Source: Ideonella_A intermedia_A
Lineage (GTDB): Bacteria; Pseudomonadota; Gammaproteobacteria; Burkholderiales; Burkholderiaceae_C
Direction: 5' to 3'
Length of the DNA: 64,000 nt
Assembly: GCA_943370175.1 (NCBI GenBank)
Contig: CALRPU020000014.1
Location: 52,643-116,642 of the forward strand
Shown one piece after another: positions 40,328 through 49,345 of this stretch. Each line of letters opens with the position of its first letter. Position 1 is the stretch's first letter. A program made the position numbers and the translations under genes. The notes under the pieces are model-generated. The model saw only the letters and a list, made by a program, of their open reading frames with translations. It ran no database searches and was not told where the DNA came from.

Positions 40328-41815
40328 TCAGGGGCAGGCGGCCATCACTTGGGCCACCGCGGCCGTCAGCCGCTTGCCATAGGGCACGTGCAGGAACTCG
40401 TTCGGGCCATGGGCGTTGCTCTTCGGGCCCAGCACGCCGCAAACCATCATCTGCGCTGCGGGGAAGCTGCGCTGCAACATGCTCATCAGCGGGATGGTGC
40501 CGCCCTGGCCGATGTAGCCGCACGGGGCGCCGAAGTGGGCTTGGGAGGCGGCATTGAGCGCCGTTTCCAGCCATGGCGCCAGGGTGGGCGCGTTCCAGCC
40601 GCTGGCGCCCTGGGCGCCCACGCGGCCGTCGGCGTGGAAGGTGACCTTGGCGTTGTAGGGGGCGTTGTCCTCCAGCAGCGCCTTGAGCTGCTGGGCGGCC
40701 TGGTTGCCATCCACCAGGGGCGGCAGGCGCAGGCTGAGCTTGAAGGCCGAGTACGGGCGCAGGACGTTGCCGGCGTTCTTCACCTCGGGAAAGCCGTCGA
40801 CGCCGGTCACGCTGAGCGTGGGCCGCCAGGTGCGGTTGAGCAGGGCCTCCAGCGGGTCGGTGGTGGTGGGCAGCGTCGGGCCGCCGTCGGCGCCGCAGGC
40901 CCAGGGAAAGCGTTTCCAGACCTCGTCGCCCAGGATCTGCGCGGTGGCGCGAGCCTGGTCGATGCGGTCGCTGGGGATGTCGCAGTGGAAGGCCTCGGGC
41001 AGCAGGCGGCCGGTCTTCGAATCTTCCAGCCGGTCCAGCACCTGGCGCAGGATGCGGAAGCTCGACGGCACCAAGCCGCTGGAGTCGCCGCTGTGAATGC
41101 CCTCGGTCAGGATCTCGACCTTCAGCGTGCCGGTGACGTTGCCGCGCAGGCTGGTGGTCAGCCACAGCTGGTCGTAGTTGCCGGCGCCGCTGTCCAGGCA
41201 GACCACCAGGCCGACCTGGCCGAGCCGGCCCTTCAGGGCGTCGACGTAGGCGGGCAGGTCGAACGAGCCGCTTTCCTCGCAGCTTTCGATCAGGCCCACG
41301 CAGCGCGGGCGCGGAATGCCCTGGCGGTCCAGCGCGAGGATCGCGGTGAGCGAGGCGTAGATCGCATAGCCGTCGTCGGCGCCGCCGCGGCCATACAGCA
41401 GGCCGTTTTCGTACTTCGGTGTCCACGGGCCCAGGTCGCTGCGCCAGCCGTTGAACTCGGGCTGTTTGTCGAGGTGGCCGTACAGGCAGATGGTGTCGGC
41501 GCCGGCCGCGTCGCCGCCAGGGCGGGTGGACGGCACCTCGAAAAAGATCACCGGGGTGCGGCCTTCGATGCGGATCACCTCCAGCTTCAGGCCGGTCACC
41601 TGACGCGACTCGGCCCAGGTGGCCGCGTCGCGCACTACGCGGTCGATGTGGCCGTTGCGCGCCCAGTCGGCGTCGAACATCGGGCTTTTGGCGGGGATGG
41701 CGATGTAATCGGTCAGGGCGGGGACGATCTCCTCGTCCCACACGCGGTTGGCGAAGTCGGCGATGGCCGACGCTTCATCGGGTTGCACCGGCTGCAGGGG
41801 GTCGCGGGCGTTCAT
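40328..41815 (-). CDS. M20-family metallopeptidase (dipeptidase-like)
   Basis: 495 residues from MNARDPLQPVQPDEAS. Metal-site motifs of the M20/ArgE/DapE clan: ICLYGHLDKQPEF, GRGGADDGYAIYASLTAI with the catalytic/bridging Asp, ESCEESGSFDLPAYV with the catalytic Glu-Glu, VVCLDSGAGNY and the late HGPNEFLHVPYGKRL. The long lid insert and KLSLRLPP dimerisation segment fit carnosinase-type dipeptidases. The frame is open far upstream into the hydrolase gene but the motifs start here. Confidence 0.9.
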   Translation of the reverse strand: MNARDPLQPVQPDEASAIADFANRVWDEEIVPALTDYIAIPAKSPMFDADWARNGHIDRVVRDAATWAESRQVTGLKLEVIRIEGRTPVIFFEVPSTRPGGDAAGADTICLYGHLDKQPEFNGWRSDLGPWTPKYENGLLYGRGGADDGYAIYASLTAILALDRQGIPRPRCVGLIESCEESGSFDLPAYVDALKGRLGQVGLVVCLDSGAGNYDQLWLTTSLRGNVTGTLKVEILTEGIHSGDSSGLVPSSFRILRQVLDRLEDSKTGRLLPEAFHCDIPSDRIDQARATAQILGDEVWKRFPWACGADGGPTLPTTTDPLEALLNRTWRPTLSVTGVDGFPEVKNAGNVLRPYSAFKLSLRLPPLVDGNQAAQQLKALLEDNAPYNAKVTFHADGRVGAQGASGWNAPTLAPWLETALNAASQAHFGAPCGYIGQGGTIPLMSMLQRSFPAAQMMVCGVLGPKSNAHGPNEFLHVPYGKRLTAAVAQVMAACP

Positions 41816-41888
41816 GCGGGGCTCCTTCGACGCGGGGTCGGGCGTTGGGCGGACGGCGCCCAAGTGTAGGGCGACGTCTGGGGTGGTG

Positions 41889-42746
41889 TCAGCGCGGCAC
41901 CTGGGCGTCCAGCCAGGCGCACAGCGTGGCCACGACAGCGTCGCGCTCGGGTTCGTTGAAGAGCTCGTGGAACAGCGCCGGGTAGGCGTGGGCGGTGACC
42001 CGGCCCGATGCGCCTGGCCCGTTGGCCGCCGCGGCGAAGGCCGCGCTGCCGGCCGGCGCCACGCAGCGGTCGCTGCCCGCGTACAGCAGCAGGGTGCGCA
42101 GCGGCCACTGGGGCGCCAGCGCGCGCACGTGCTCGCCGCCGTCGACGATGAAGCCGGCCAGCCGCGCGGTGATGCGGTCGTGCACCAGGGGATCGGCGCG
42201 GTAGGCCGCCACCACCGCCGGGTCCCGCGACAGCCAATCGGCGGACAAGCCATTTCCCTGCGCCAGGTCGGGCGACACGCGCCGCGCCACCGCCAGCAGC
42301 AGGCGCTTCGCCCAGCCGAGCCCAGCGTCGAGCGCGGGCGAGGACAAGGCCAGCGCGTCGACCTCGCGGTGCCACGCCGGCCGCGGGCCGGGTGCGACGC
42401 CGCCGGCCACGAACCGCGCCGCCACCAGCCCGCCCATGCTGTGGCCCAGCAGCACCAGCCGGCCGGGGTGGGTTGCGCGCACGGTGTCGACCACGGCCGC
42501 CAAGTCGTGCAGCAGGTCGTCGTCGGCGGCCAGGGCGCCGCGCGCGCCGGGGCTGGCGCCATGGCCGCGGTGGTCGTGCGCCGCCACGTGCCAGCCGGCG
42601 CGGTTCAGGTCCGCGGCCAGGCGGTGGTAGCGTCCGCCATGCTCGCCCAGCCCGTGCACCAACAGCACGGTGCCGCGCGCCCGAGTGCAGGGCCAGTGGT
42701 GCAGGGCCAGGCTCAAACCGTCGCGCGTGCGGACCAGAGAGGTCAT
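41889..42746 (-). CDS. Alpha/beta hydrolase, monoacylglycerol-lipase-like
   Basis: 285 residues: GTVLLVHGLGEHGGRYHRLAADL with the oxyanion hole, HDHRGHGASPG, the nucleophile elbow GHSMGG with Ser103, the acid in LYAGSDRCVAP and the His in PALFHELFNEPERD. This is the lysophospholipase/monoacylglycerol lipase group. The start ATG 42746 is divergent from the enoyl-CoA hydratase gene (97-nt gap). Confidence 0.88.
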   Translation of the reverse strand: MTSLVRTRDGLSLALHHWPCTRARGTVLLVHGLGEHGGRYHRLAADLNRAGWHVAAHDHRGHGASPGARGALAADDDLLHDLAAVVDTVRATHPGRLVLLGHSMGGLVAARFVAGGVAPGPRPAWHREVDALALSSPALDAGLGWAKRLLLAVARRVSPDLAQGNGLSADWLSRDPAVVAAYRADPLVHDRITARLAGFIVDGGEHVRALAPQWPLRTLLLYAGSDRCVAPAGSAAFAAAANGPGASGRVTAHAYPALFHELFNEPERDAVVATLCAWLDAQVPR

Positions 42747-42843
42747 GGTCAGGCCTTGCCGTGGTTCATCATGGGCGCCCAGCCTACCGCAGCCGCGGCC
42801 CGGGACCGGGCCGCCTTCGCCCCCGCCCTTCATCACCGACGCC

Positions 42844-43689
42844 ATGACCCAGCCACCCGCCATGACCCAGTTCTTCACCCTCACCCAGCAGGACGCCGTC
42901 GCCCACCTTCAGCTCAACCGCCCCGAGCGCTTGAACACCATGGCGCCGCCGTTCTTCCCGGCGCTTCGCGATGCGGTCAACGGGCTCAACGACGCGGGCA
43001 CGGTGCGCGCGCTGGTCATCAGTTCGACCGGCAAGCACTTCAGCGCCGGCATGGCGCTGGACGTCTTCGGCGGTGGCAGCGACATGCTGCACACCGGCAG
43101 TGCCCGCCAGCGGCTGAGCTTCCAGCAGTCGTTGCGCCGGTTGATGGCCTGCTTTGACGTCCTGGACGAGGCGCGCTTTCCAGTGGTGTGCGCGGTGCAA
43201 GGCGGCTGCATCGGCGGTGCGCTCGACCTCGCTGCGGCCTGCGACATCCGGCTGTGCAGCGAGGACGCGTTCTTCACCGCGCAGGAAATCCACATCGGCA
43301 TGGCCGCCGACCTGGGCGTGCTGCAACGCCTGCCGAAAATCGTCCCGCAGGGCGTGGCCCGCGAAATGGCCTACCTGGGTGAACGCCTGGGGGCGCAGCG
43401 CGCGCTGCAGGTGGGGTTGGTCAACGCCGTGCTGCCCGACGCCGCGGCCGTGCTGGACCACGCCCTGGCAATGGCCCGCAGCATCGCCGCCAAGTCACCG
43501 TTGGCCATGGCCGGCACCAAGCTCGCCATCAACCATGCGCGCGACCACGGCACGTCGGCCAGCCTGGACCAGATGACGCTGTTGCAAAGCGCCATCTTCG
43601 ACACCGGCGAGATGGCCGAAGCCATCGCCGCGTGGCAGGGCAAGCGTGCCGGGGTGTTCGACCCGCTGTCGCCGATCGCGCCGCTGTGA
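42844..43689 (+). CDS. Enoyl-CoA hydratase/isomerase family protein
   Basis: Crotonase-fold enzyme, 281 residues (a second Met six codons in is an alternative start). Oxyanion-hole segments are ISSTGKHFSAGMALDVF and VQGGCIGGALDLAAACDIRLCSEDAFFTAQEIHIGMAADLGVLQRLPKIV; the acidic residues in AAACD, AQEIHIGMAAD resemble dienoyl-CoA isomerases (Asp/Glu pair) more than hydratases. So delta3,5-delta2,4-dienoyl-CoA isomerase is a plausible specific function. Confidence 0.86.
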   Translation: MTQPPAMTQFFTLTQQDAVAHLQLNRPERLNTMAPPFFPALRDAVNGLNDAGTVRALVISSTGKHFSAGMALDVFGGGSDMLHTGSARQRLSFQQSLRRLMACFDVLDEARFPVVCAVQGGCIGGALDLAAACDIRLCSEDAFFTAQEIHIGMAADLGVLQRLPKIVPQGVAREMAYLGERLGAQRALQVGLVNAVLPDAAAVLDHALAMARSIAAKSPLAMAGTKLAINHARDHGTSASLDQMTLLQSAIFDTGEMAEAIAAWQGKRAGVFDPLSPIAPL

Positions 43690-43718
43690 GGCGCCTGCGT
43701 CGGCGACCGCGGCGCGCC

Positions 43719-44264
43719 TCACTTGGCCGCGGGGGGCGGGCCGGGCTCGACGGTGCGCAGCTCCTTGATGACGCCGCCGTCGGCCGCCGACCCCGACCGC
43801 GTGCCCTCGCCGCGGGCCATGCGGGCGCAGCGCTCGCGGTCGTCGGGCGTGGTGAAGGCTTCGCAGCGCCGCAGGGCGTTCGCGCGCAGGGTGTCGGGGT
43901 CGCTGGGCGGGGCCGTGGCACCGCGGCGCAGGGCGTCGTCGCGGGCGGCCGCGGCTTCCTGCAGGCAAGTGCTGCGGTCCTGGTTGGTTTGGCCGCTGAG
44001 GCAGGCGGCGCGTTCGCGCTGGTAGGCGGCCTCGATGCTGCTCGACGCGGCGGACGCCTTCGGTGCGGCGGTGGGGGCGGGCGGGGCCCCTGGGGCCTGA
44101 GCACCGGCGCCCAGCGGGGCGAAGAAGGCCAGCGCGGCCGCGGCGCGCCACAGCGGCCAGCCGGTCGAAGGACCGTCGCGGCCTTGCGGGCCGAGCGTGC
44201 CCGGCGCGCGCCGCGGGCCACGTGGCGCGCCGCAGCTCAGCGCGTGTTGGCGAGGTGGGGTCAT
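43719..44264 (-). CDS. Hypothetical exported protein
   Basis: 181 residues, with an Ala-rich hydrophobic stretch (about residues 38-56, WRAAAALAFFAPLGAGAQA) that looks like a signal peptide with an unusually long basic lead. The mature part has several Cys (AACLSGQ, STCLQEAAAAR, RRCEAF, ERCARM) in a helical, charge-rich region, reminiscent of small Cys-rich Burkholderiales proteins of unknown function. Convergent with the enoyl-CoA hydratase gene. Confidence 0.6.
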   Translation of the reverse strand: MTPPRQHALSCGAPRGPRRAPGTLGPQGRDGPSTGWPLWRAAAALAFFAPLGAGAQAPGAPPAPTAAPKASAASSSIEAAYQRERAACLSGQTNQDRSTCLQEAAAARDDALRRGATAPPSDPDTLRANALRRCEAFTTPDDRERCARMARGEGTRSGSAADGGVIKELRTVEPGPPPAAK

Positions 44265-44389
44265 GGTCGGGCCTTTCGGGGTGATCCATGGATCGGGCCC
44301 GCAGTGTGGCGGGCGGGCGCCGGTCTGTCTGTGCGGTGCCGCAAGCAAGCGTCACCGGTGTCGGGCCATTCGCCGACCGGCCCTCGCCC

Positions 44390-44767
44390 ATGAGCCGCTC
44401 GGACCCTCGGGGCGCAACGGGCCGTGCCTGGGCGTCCCAACCCACCGACCCCACCGACCCACCCACCACGCTGCACCACCTGAGCTTCGACCTCAGCGAA
44501 GGCGAGGACGGCGTGACCACCCTCGAAGCGATGGCCTCCACCCAGGCCGCCCTTCACCCGCTGGTCATGGCCGAGGTGCAAGCGGTGCTCCATTGGGCAT
44601 GGCGGCATTTTCCGCACACCCACGGGCCGGCCGACGACGGCATGGACTGGGACCACGACCTGCAAGTCCACACCGAGGTCGGGGGCTGGCACACCGTGGT
44701 GCTGACCCTGACGGCCTCGAGCGCGTTCGCCGAGGCTTTCCTCAGGACCTGGCCGCCGGCGCCGTGA
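44390..44767 (+). CDS. Hypothetical protein
   Basis: 125 residues from ATG 44390; earlier in-frame starts add low-complexity sequence. The conserved-looking core is LHHLSFDLSEGEDGVTTLEAMASTQAALHPLVMAEVQAVLHWAWRHFPHTHGPADDGMDWDHDLQ, rich in His/Asp/Trp (described in part). No family recognised. The 3' end overlaps the end of the oprM-like gene by 26 nt tail-to-tail. Confidence 0.55.
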   Translation: MSRSDPRGATGRAWASQPTDPTDPPTTLHHLSFDLSEGEDGVTTLEAMASTQAALHPLVMAEVQAVLHWAWRHFPHTHGPADDGMDWDHDLQVHTEVGGWHTVVLTLTASSAFAEAFLRTWPPAP

Positions 44768-46172
44768 CCACGGCCTCGGACCCCTTGGCGCCCTCCGTCC
44801 AGCCGCCGCCCAGCACCTTGTACAGCGTGACCTGGTTCTGCAGCTGAAGGGCCTGCACCTGGATCACGGCCTGCTGGGCTGCGAACAGCGAGCGCTGCGC
44901 GTCCAGCACGTCCAGGAAGCTGGCGACGCCGTTCTTGTAACGCAGGTCGGCCAGGTCGAAGCGGCGCTGCTCGGCCGTGGCCTGGGCCGCCTGGGCGCGC
45001 AGTTGCTCACCCAGTGTGGCGCGGCCGGCCAGCGCGTCGGCCACTTCGCGGAAGGCGGTCTGCACTGCCTTCTCGTACTGGGCGACCGCCACCTGCTCGC
45101 TGAGCTTGGCCGCCTCCAGGTTGGCCTGGTTGCGGCCGGCGTCAAAGATGGGCGCGAGCAGTTGCGGCGCCAGCGTCCAGGCGAAGGCGCCATTGCTGAA
45201 CAACGAGCCCAGCTCGGTGGTGGCCACGCCCGCGCTGGTGGTCAGCGTGATCCGCGGGAAAAAGGCCGCACGCGCCGCGCCGATGTTGGCGTTGGCGGCG
45301 ATCAGCTGCTGCTCGGCCTGACGCACGTCGGGGCGGCGCGTCAGCAGGTCGGACGGCAGGCCGGCCGGCACGTCGGGCAGTGGGCTGGTGGCGGTCAGGG
45401 CCGCGGGCGCCGGCAGGTCGGCCGGCAGCGGCTGGCCCAGCAGCAGCACCAGCGCGTTCTCGTCGAGCGCGCGTTGGCGCGTCTGCTGGGCCAGCGACAC
45501 GCGGGCCGCCTCGAGCAGCGACTCGGCCTGGCGCAGGTCCAGCTCGGACGCCGCGCCGTTGTCGAACTTCAGCTTGGTCAGGCGCAGCGAATCCTGGCGG
45601 GTCCGCAGCGTCTGCTGCGTCAACGCCAGCAGCGCGTCGTCGGCGAGCAGCGCGTAATGGGCCTGGGCGACCGCGGCGATCAGGCTGATCTGCACGGTCT
45701 TGCGCGCCTCGGTGGTGGCCAGCAGTTGCGCGCGCGCGGCGTCGCTCAGGCTGCGGATGCGGCCGAAGAAGTCGAACTCATAGGCCGTGATCTGCAGCCC
45801 GGCGGTGTAGGTGCTGCTGATGCTGCCGTTGTTGCCCGGTGCCCGGTTGGCATTGACGCCAGCGTTGACCGTGGGCAGCTCGTCGGCGCGGCGCAACTGC
45901 AGTTGCGCTCGGGCCTGGTCAATGGCCAGCACCGCCACGCGCAGGTCGCGGTTGGCGTTCAGGGCCACCTCGATCAGCCGCTTCAGGCGGGCGTCTGCGT
46001 AGTACTGGCGCCAGTCGATGTCGGCGGCGGCTGGCGCGCCGGTGGCCGCCGGCTGGCCAGGGAAGCTGCCAGCCACCTGTGGGTCGGCCTTGCTCAGTGG
46101 TGGCGTCAGGCTGCCGCAGCCGGCCAGCACCAGGGCGGCGGCCAGGGCACTCAGTCGAACGATGGCGGTCAT
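44742..46172 (-). CDS. Outer-membrane efflux lipoprotein, OprM/NodT family
   Basis: TolC-like outer-membrane channel of the tripartite pump; 476 residues. The signal ends in the lipobox LVLAGC, followed by SLTPPLSKADPQVAGSFPG; two repeated outer-membrane-efflux domains (DLRVAVLAIDQARAQLQLRRAD, then SDLLTRRPDVRQAEQQLIAANANIGAARAAFFPRITLT) are clear. The ATG overlaps the RND gene stop by 4 nt, so the three pump genes form one operon. Confidence 0.93.
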   Translation of the reverse strand: MTAIVRLSALAAALVLAGCGSLTPPLSKADPQVAGSFPGQPAATGAPAAADIDWRQYYADARLKRLIEVALNANRDLRVAVLAIDQARAQLQLRRADELPTVNAGVNANRAPGNNGSISSTYTAGLQITAYEFDFFGRIRSLSDAARAQLLATTEARKTVQISLIAAVAQAHYALLADDALLALTQQTLRTRQDSLRLTKLKFDNGAASELDLRQAESLLEAARVSLAQQTRQRALDENALVLLLGQPLPADLPAPAALTATSPLPDVPAGLPSDLLTRRPDVRQAEQQLIAANANIGAARAAFFPRITLTTSAGVATTELGSLFSNGAFAWTLAPQLLAPIFDAGRNQANLEAAKLSEQVAVAQYEKAVQTAFREVADALAGRATLGEQLRAQAAQATAEQRRFDLADLRYKNGVASFLDVLDAQRSLFAAQQAVIQVQALQLQNQVTLYKVLGGGWTEGAKGSEAVVTAPAARS

Positions 46173-49100
46173 GCGTGTCCCTCCTTGGGGGCCGTCAATG
46201 CAGGGGGTTCGTCGCCTTCCGGCGGCAAGGGCGGCGGCGCCTTGAAGAAGCGCCGCACCACCACGAAGAAGACTGGCACGAAAAAGACGGCCAGCACCGT
46301 GGCGCTGATCATGCCGCCCATCACACCGGTGCCGATGGCGCGCTGGCCTGCCGAGCCGGCGCCGCTGGCGATCACCAGTGGCACCACGCCCAGGATGAAG
46401 GCCAGCGAGGTCATCAGGATCGGGCGGAAGCGCAGGTGCGCGGCTTCCAGCACGGCGTCCGCCGCGCTGCGCCCTTGCGCCTGCAATTCCTTAGCGAACT
46501 CGATGATCAGCACCGCGTTCTTCGCCGACAGGCCGATGATGGTGATCAGGCCGACCTTGAAGTAGATGTCGTTGGCCTGTCCGCCCAGGGTGCCGCCCAG
46601 CACAACGCCGAGCACACCCAAGGGCACCACCAGGATCACCGCCAGCGGGATCGACCAACTTTCATACAGCGCCGCCAGCGCCAGGAACACCGCCAGCAGC
46701 GAGAAGCCGAGCAGCACGAAGACCTGGGCCCCCGACAGCTTTTCCTCGCGCGACAGGCCGGTCCATTCGTAGGCGAAGCCCGGCGGCAGCTGGCTGGCGA
46801 ACTTCTCCATCTCCGCGATGGCCGCGCCGCTGCTCGAGCCCGGCGCGGCTTCGCCCGAGATCCGCATCGACGGATAACCGTTGTAGCGCACCGTCTGCAT
46901 CGGGCCGTTGACCCAGCGCGTGCTGACGAAGGTCGACAAGGGCACGGCCTGCCCGCGGTTGTTCGACACCGTCAGGCGCAGCAGGTCCTCCGGCTGCATG
47001 CGCGACGGGGCGTCGGCTTGCACCACCACCCGCTGCAGCCGGCCGGCGTTCGGGAAGTCGTTGACGTAAGCCGAGCCCAGCGCCGTCGACAGCGTGGCGT
47101 TGATCAGGTCGAAGCTCACGCCCAGCGCGTTGGCCTTGTCGCGGTCGATGTCGAGCTGCAGCTGCGGCGCGTCTTCCAGGCCGTCCGGGCGCACGTTGGC
47201 CAGCACCTTGCTGCCCCGCGCCATGCCCAGGATCTGGTTGCGCGCGGCCAGCAGCGCCTCGTGGCCGTTGCCGCCGCGGTCCTGCAGGCGGAAGCTGAAG
47301 CCGGTCGCGGTGCCCAGTTCCGGGATCGGCGGCGGGCTGAGCGGGAAGATGAACGCGTCCTTCACGCCCATCAGCGCGCCGAAGGCGCGGCCGGCCACGT
47401 CTTGCGCGGTCTGGCCCGGGCCCTTGCGCTCGTCCCAGTCCTTCAGCGGCACGAAGGCCAGCGCGGCGTTCTGCCCGGTGCCCGAGAAGCTGAAGCCCAG
47501 CACGCTGACCATGCTCTGCACTTCAGGCTGCTTCAGGATGAAGCCTTCGACCTGCTTCATCACGTCCAGCGTGCGGTTCTGCGTGGCGCCCGGCGGCAGC
47601 TGCACGTTGACGATCAGGTAGCCCTGGTCTTCGGCCGGCAGGAACGACGTGGGCATGCGGTTGAACATCCACGCCACCGCCGCGATGATGGCCGCGTAGA
47701 TCACCAGGTAACGGCCCGCCTTGCGCAGCATGCGCGCCACCAGGCCCTCGTAGCCCTTGGCGGTGCGCGTGAAGCCGCGGTTGAACCAACCGAAGAAGCC
47801 GCGCTTTTCCACATGGTGGCCGGCCTGCACCGGCTTGAGCAGCGTGGCGCACAGGGCCGGCGTCAGCGACAACGCCAGGAAGGCCGAGAAGACGATCGAC
47901 GTGACCATCACCGCCGAGAACTGCCGGTAGATGTTGCCCACCGAGCCGGAGAAGAAGGCCAGCGGCACGAACACCGACACCAGCACCACGGTGACGCCGA
48001 CGATGGCCCCGGAAATCTGCCCCATCGCCTTGCGCGTGGCGGCCAGCGGCGACAGCCCCTCGTCGCTCATGATGCGCTCGACGTTTTCCACCACCACGAT
48101 GGCGTCGTCCACCACGATGCCGATCACCAGGACCATGCCGAACATCGTCAGCACGTTGATCGAAAAGCCCATCGCCAGCAGCACGGCGAAGGTGCCCAGC
48201 AGCGCCACCGGCACCACCACCGTGGGGATCACCGTGTAGCGGAAGTTCTGCAGGAACAGGAACATCACCAGGAACACCAGGACCATCGCCTCGATCAGCG
48301 TCTCGACGACCTGCTTGATGGAGATGTCGACGAACTTCGAGCTGTCGTAGGGGATCGAGTACTTCACGCCCGGCGGGAAAAACTTCGACAGTTCCTCCAT
48401 GCGCGCTTTCACCGCCTTGGCGGTGGCCAGCGCGTTGCCGGTGGGCGACAGCTGCACGCCGATGCCGGTGGACGGGTTGCCGTTCAGCCGGGCCGAGGTG
48501 CCGTAGCTTTGTGCGCCCAGTTCCAGCCGGGCCACGTCCTTCAGGCGCACCGTCGACCCGTCGGCGTTGGCGCGCAGCACCACGTTGCCGAATTGCTCGG
48601 TGTTGCTGAGCTGGCCGTTGACGACGACGGTGGCGAAGATGCCCTGGCCGGGCACGTTCGGCAGGTCACCGATGGTGCCCGACGAGACCTGCGCGTTCTG
48701 GGCGCGAATGGCCGCGGTGACGTCGGCCGCCGACAGGTTGTAGCCCACCAGCTTGGCCGGGTCGATCCACACGCGCATGGCGCGCTCGGTGCCGAACAGC
48801 TGTGCCTGGCCCACGCCGTCCACGCGCTGCAGCTCGGGCAGCACGTTGCGGGCGGCGTAGTCGCCCAGGGCCACCGGGTTGTAGGCCGGGTTGTCGGAGG
48901 ACAGGATGGTGAACAGCAGGAAGTTGGCGCGGGACTTGTCCACGCGCACGCCCTGCTGCGTCACCGCCGCCGGCAGCCGCGGCGTGGCGCGGCCCAGGCG
49001 GTTCTGCACGTCCACCTGCGCCAGCTCGGCGTTGGTGCCGGGGGCGAAGCTCAGCGTGATCGAGCCGGTGCCGTCGGCCTGGCTGACGGACTCCATGTAG

Positions 49101-49327
49101 ATCAGGCCGGGCGAGCCGTTCATCTCGCGCTCGATGATGCTGATGACGCTGTCTTCCAGTGTTTGCGCCGAGGCGCCCGGGTAGGCGGTGGAAATGACGA
49201 TCGACGGCGGGGCGACGGTGGGGTACTGCGCCACCGGCAACTGGGTGATCGACACCGCGCCCATCACCAGGATGAACAGCGCGATCACCCACGCGAAGAT
49301 GGGACGGTCAATGAAAAAGCGGGCCAT
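46169..49327 (-). CDS. RND multidrug efflux transporter, AcrB/MexB type (HAE1)
   Basis: Proton-driven inner-membrane pump, 1052 residues (normal length). It starts MARFFIDRPIFAWVIALFILVMGAVSI, with the membrane segment LVFLVMFLFLQNFRYTVIPTVVVPVALLGTFAVL, the proton-relay VLVIGIVVDDAIVVVENVERIM (two Asp) and the second-half GLSAKNAVLIIEFAKEL. Two large porter domains lie between. HAE1-type drug efflux rather than metal efflux, judged from the DD pair and lack of CusA-type Met ligands. 18 nt downstream of the membrane-fusion gene. Confidence 0.96.
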   Translation of the reverse strand: MARFFIDRPIFAWVIALFILVMGAVSITQLPVAQYPTVAPPSIVISTAYPGASAQTLEDSVISIIEREMNGSPGLIYMESVSQADGTGSITLSFAPGTNAELAQVDVQNRLGRATPRLPAAVTQQGVRVDKSRANFLLFTILSSDNPAYNPVALGDYAARNVLPELQRVDGVGQAQLFGTERAMRVWIDPAKLVGYNLSAADVTAAIRAQNAQVSSGTIGDLPNVPGQGIFATVVVNGQLSNTEQFGNVVLRANADGSTVRLKDVARLELGAQSYGTSARLNGNPSTGIGVQLSPTGNALATAKAVKARMEELSKFFPPGVKYSIPYDSSKFVDISIKQVVETLIEAMVLVFLVMFLFLQNFRYTVIPTVVVPVALLGTFAVLLAMGFSINVLTMFGMVLVIGIVVDDAIVVVENVERIMSDEGLSPLAATRKAMGQISGAIVGVTVVLVSVFVPLAFFSGSVGNIYRQFSAVMVTSIVFSAFLALSLTPALCATLLKPVQAGHHVEKRGFFGWFNRGFTRTAKGYEGLVARMLRKAGRYLVIYAAIIAAVAWMFNRMPTSFLPAEDQGYLIVNVQLPPGATQNRTLDVMKQVEGFILKQPEVQSMVSVLGFSFSGTGQNAALAFVPLKDWDERKGPGQTAQDVAGRAFGALMGVKDAFIFPLSPPPIPELGTATGFSFRLQDRGGNGHEALLAARNQILGMARGSKVLANVRPDGLEDAPQLQLDIDRDKANALGVSFDLINATLSTALGSAYVNDFPNAGRLQRVVVQADAPSRMQPEDLLRLTVSNNRGQAVPLSTFVSTRWVNGPMQTVRYNGYPSMRISGEAAPGSSSGAAIAEMEKFASQLPPGFAYEWTGLSREEKLSGAQVFVLLGFSLLAVFLALAALYESWSIPLAVILVVPLGVLGVVLGGTLGGQANDIYFKVGLITIIGLSAKNAVLIIEFAKELQAQGRSAADAVLEAAHLRFRPILMTSLAFILGVVPLVIASGAGSAGQRAIGTGVMGGMISATVLAVFFVPVFFVVVRRFFKAPPPLPPEGDEPPALTAPKEGHA

Positions 49328-49345
49328 GGTGTGCTGCCTCGCTGC

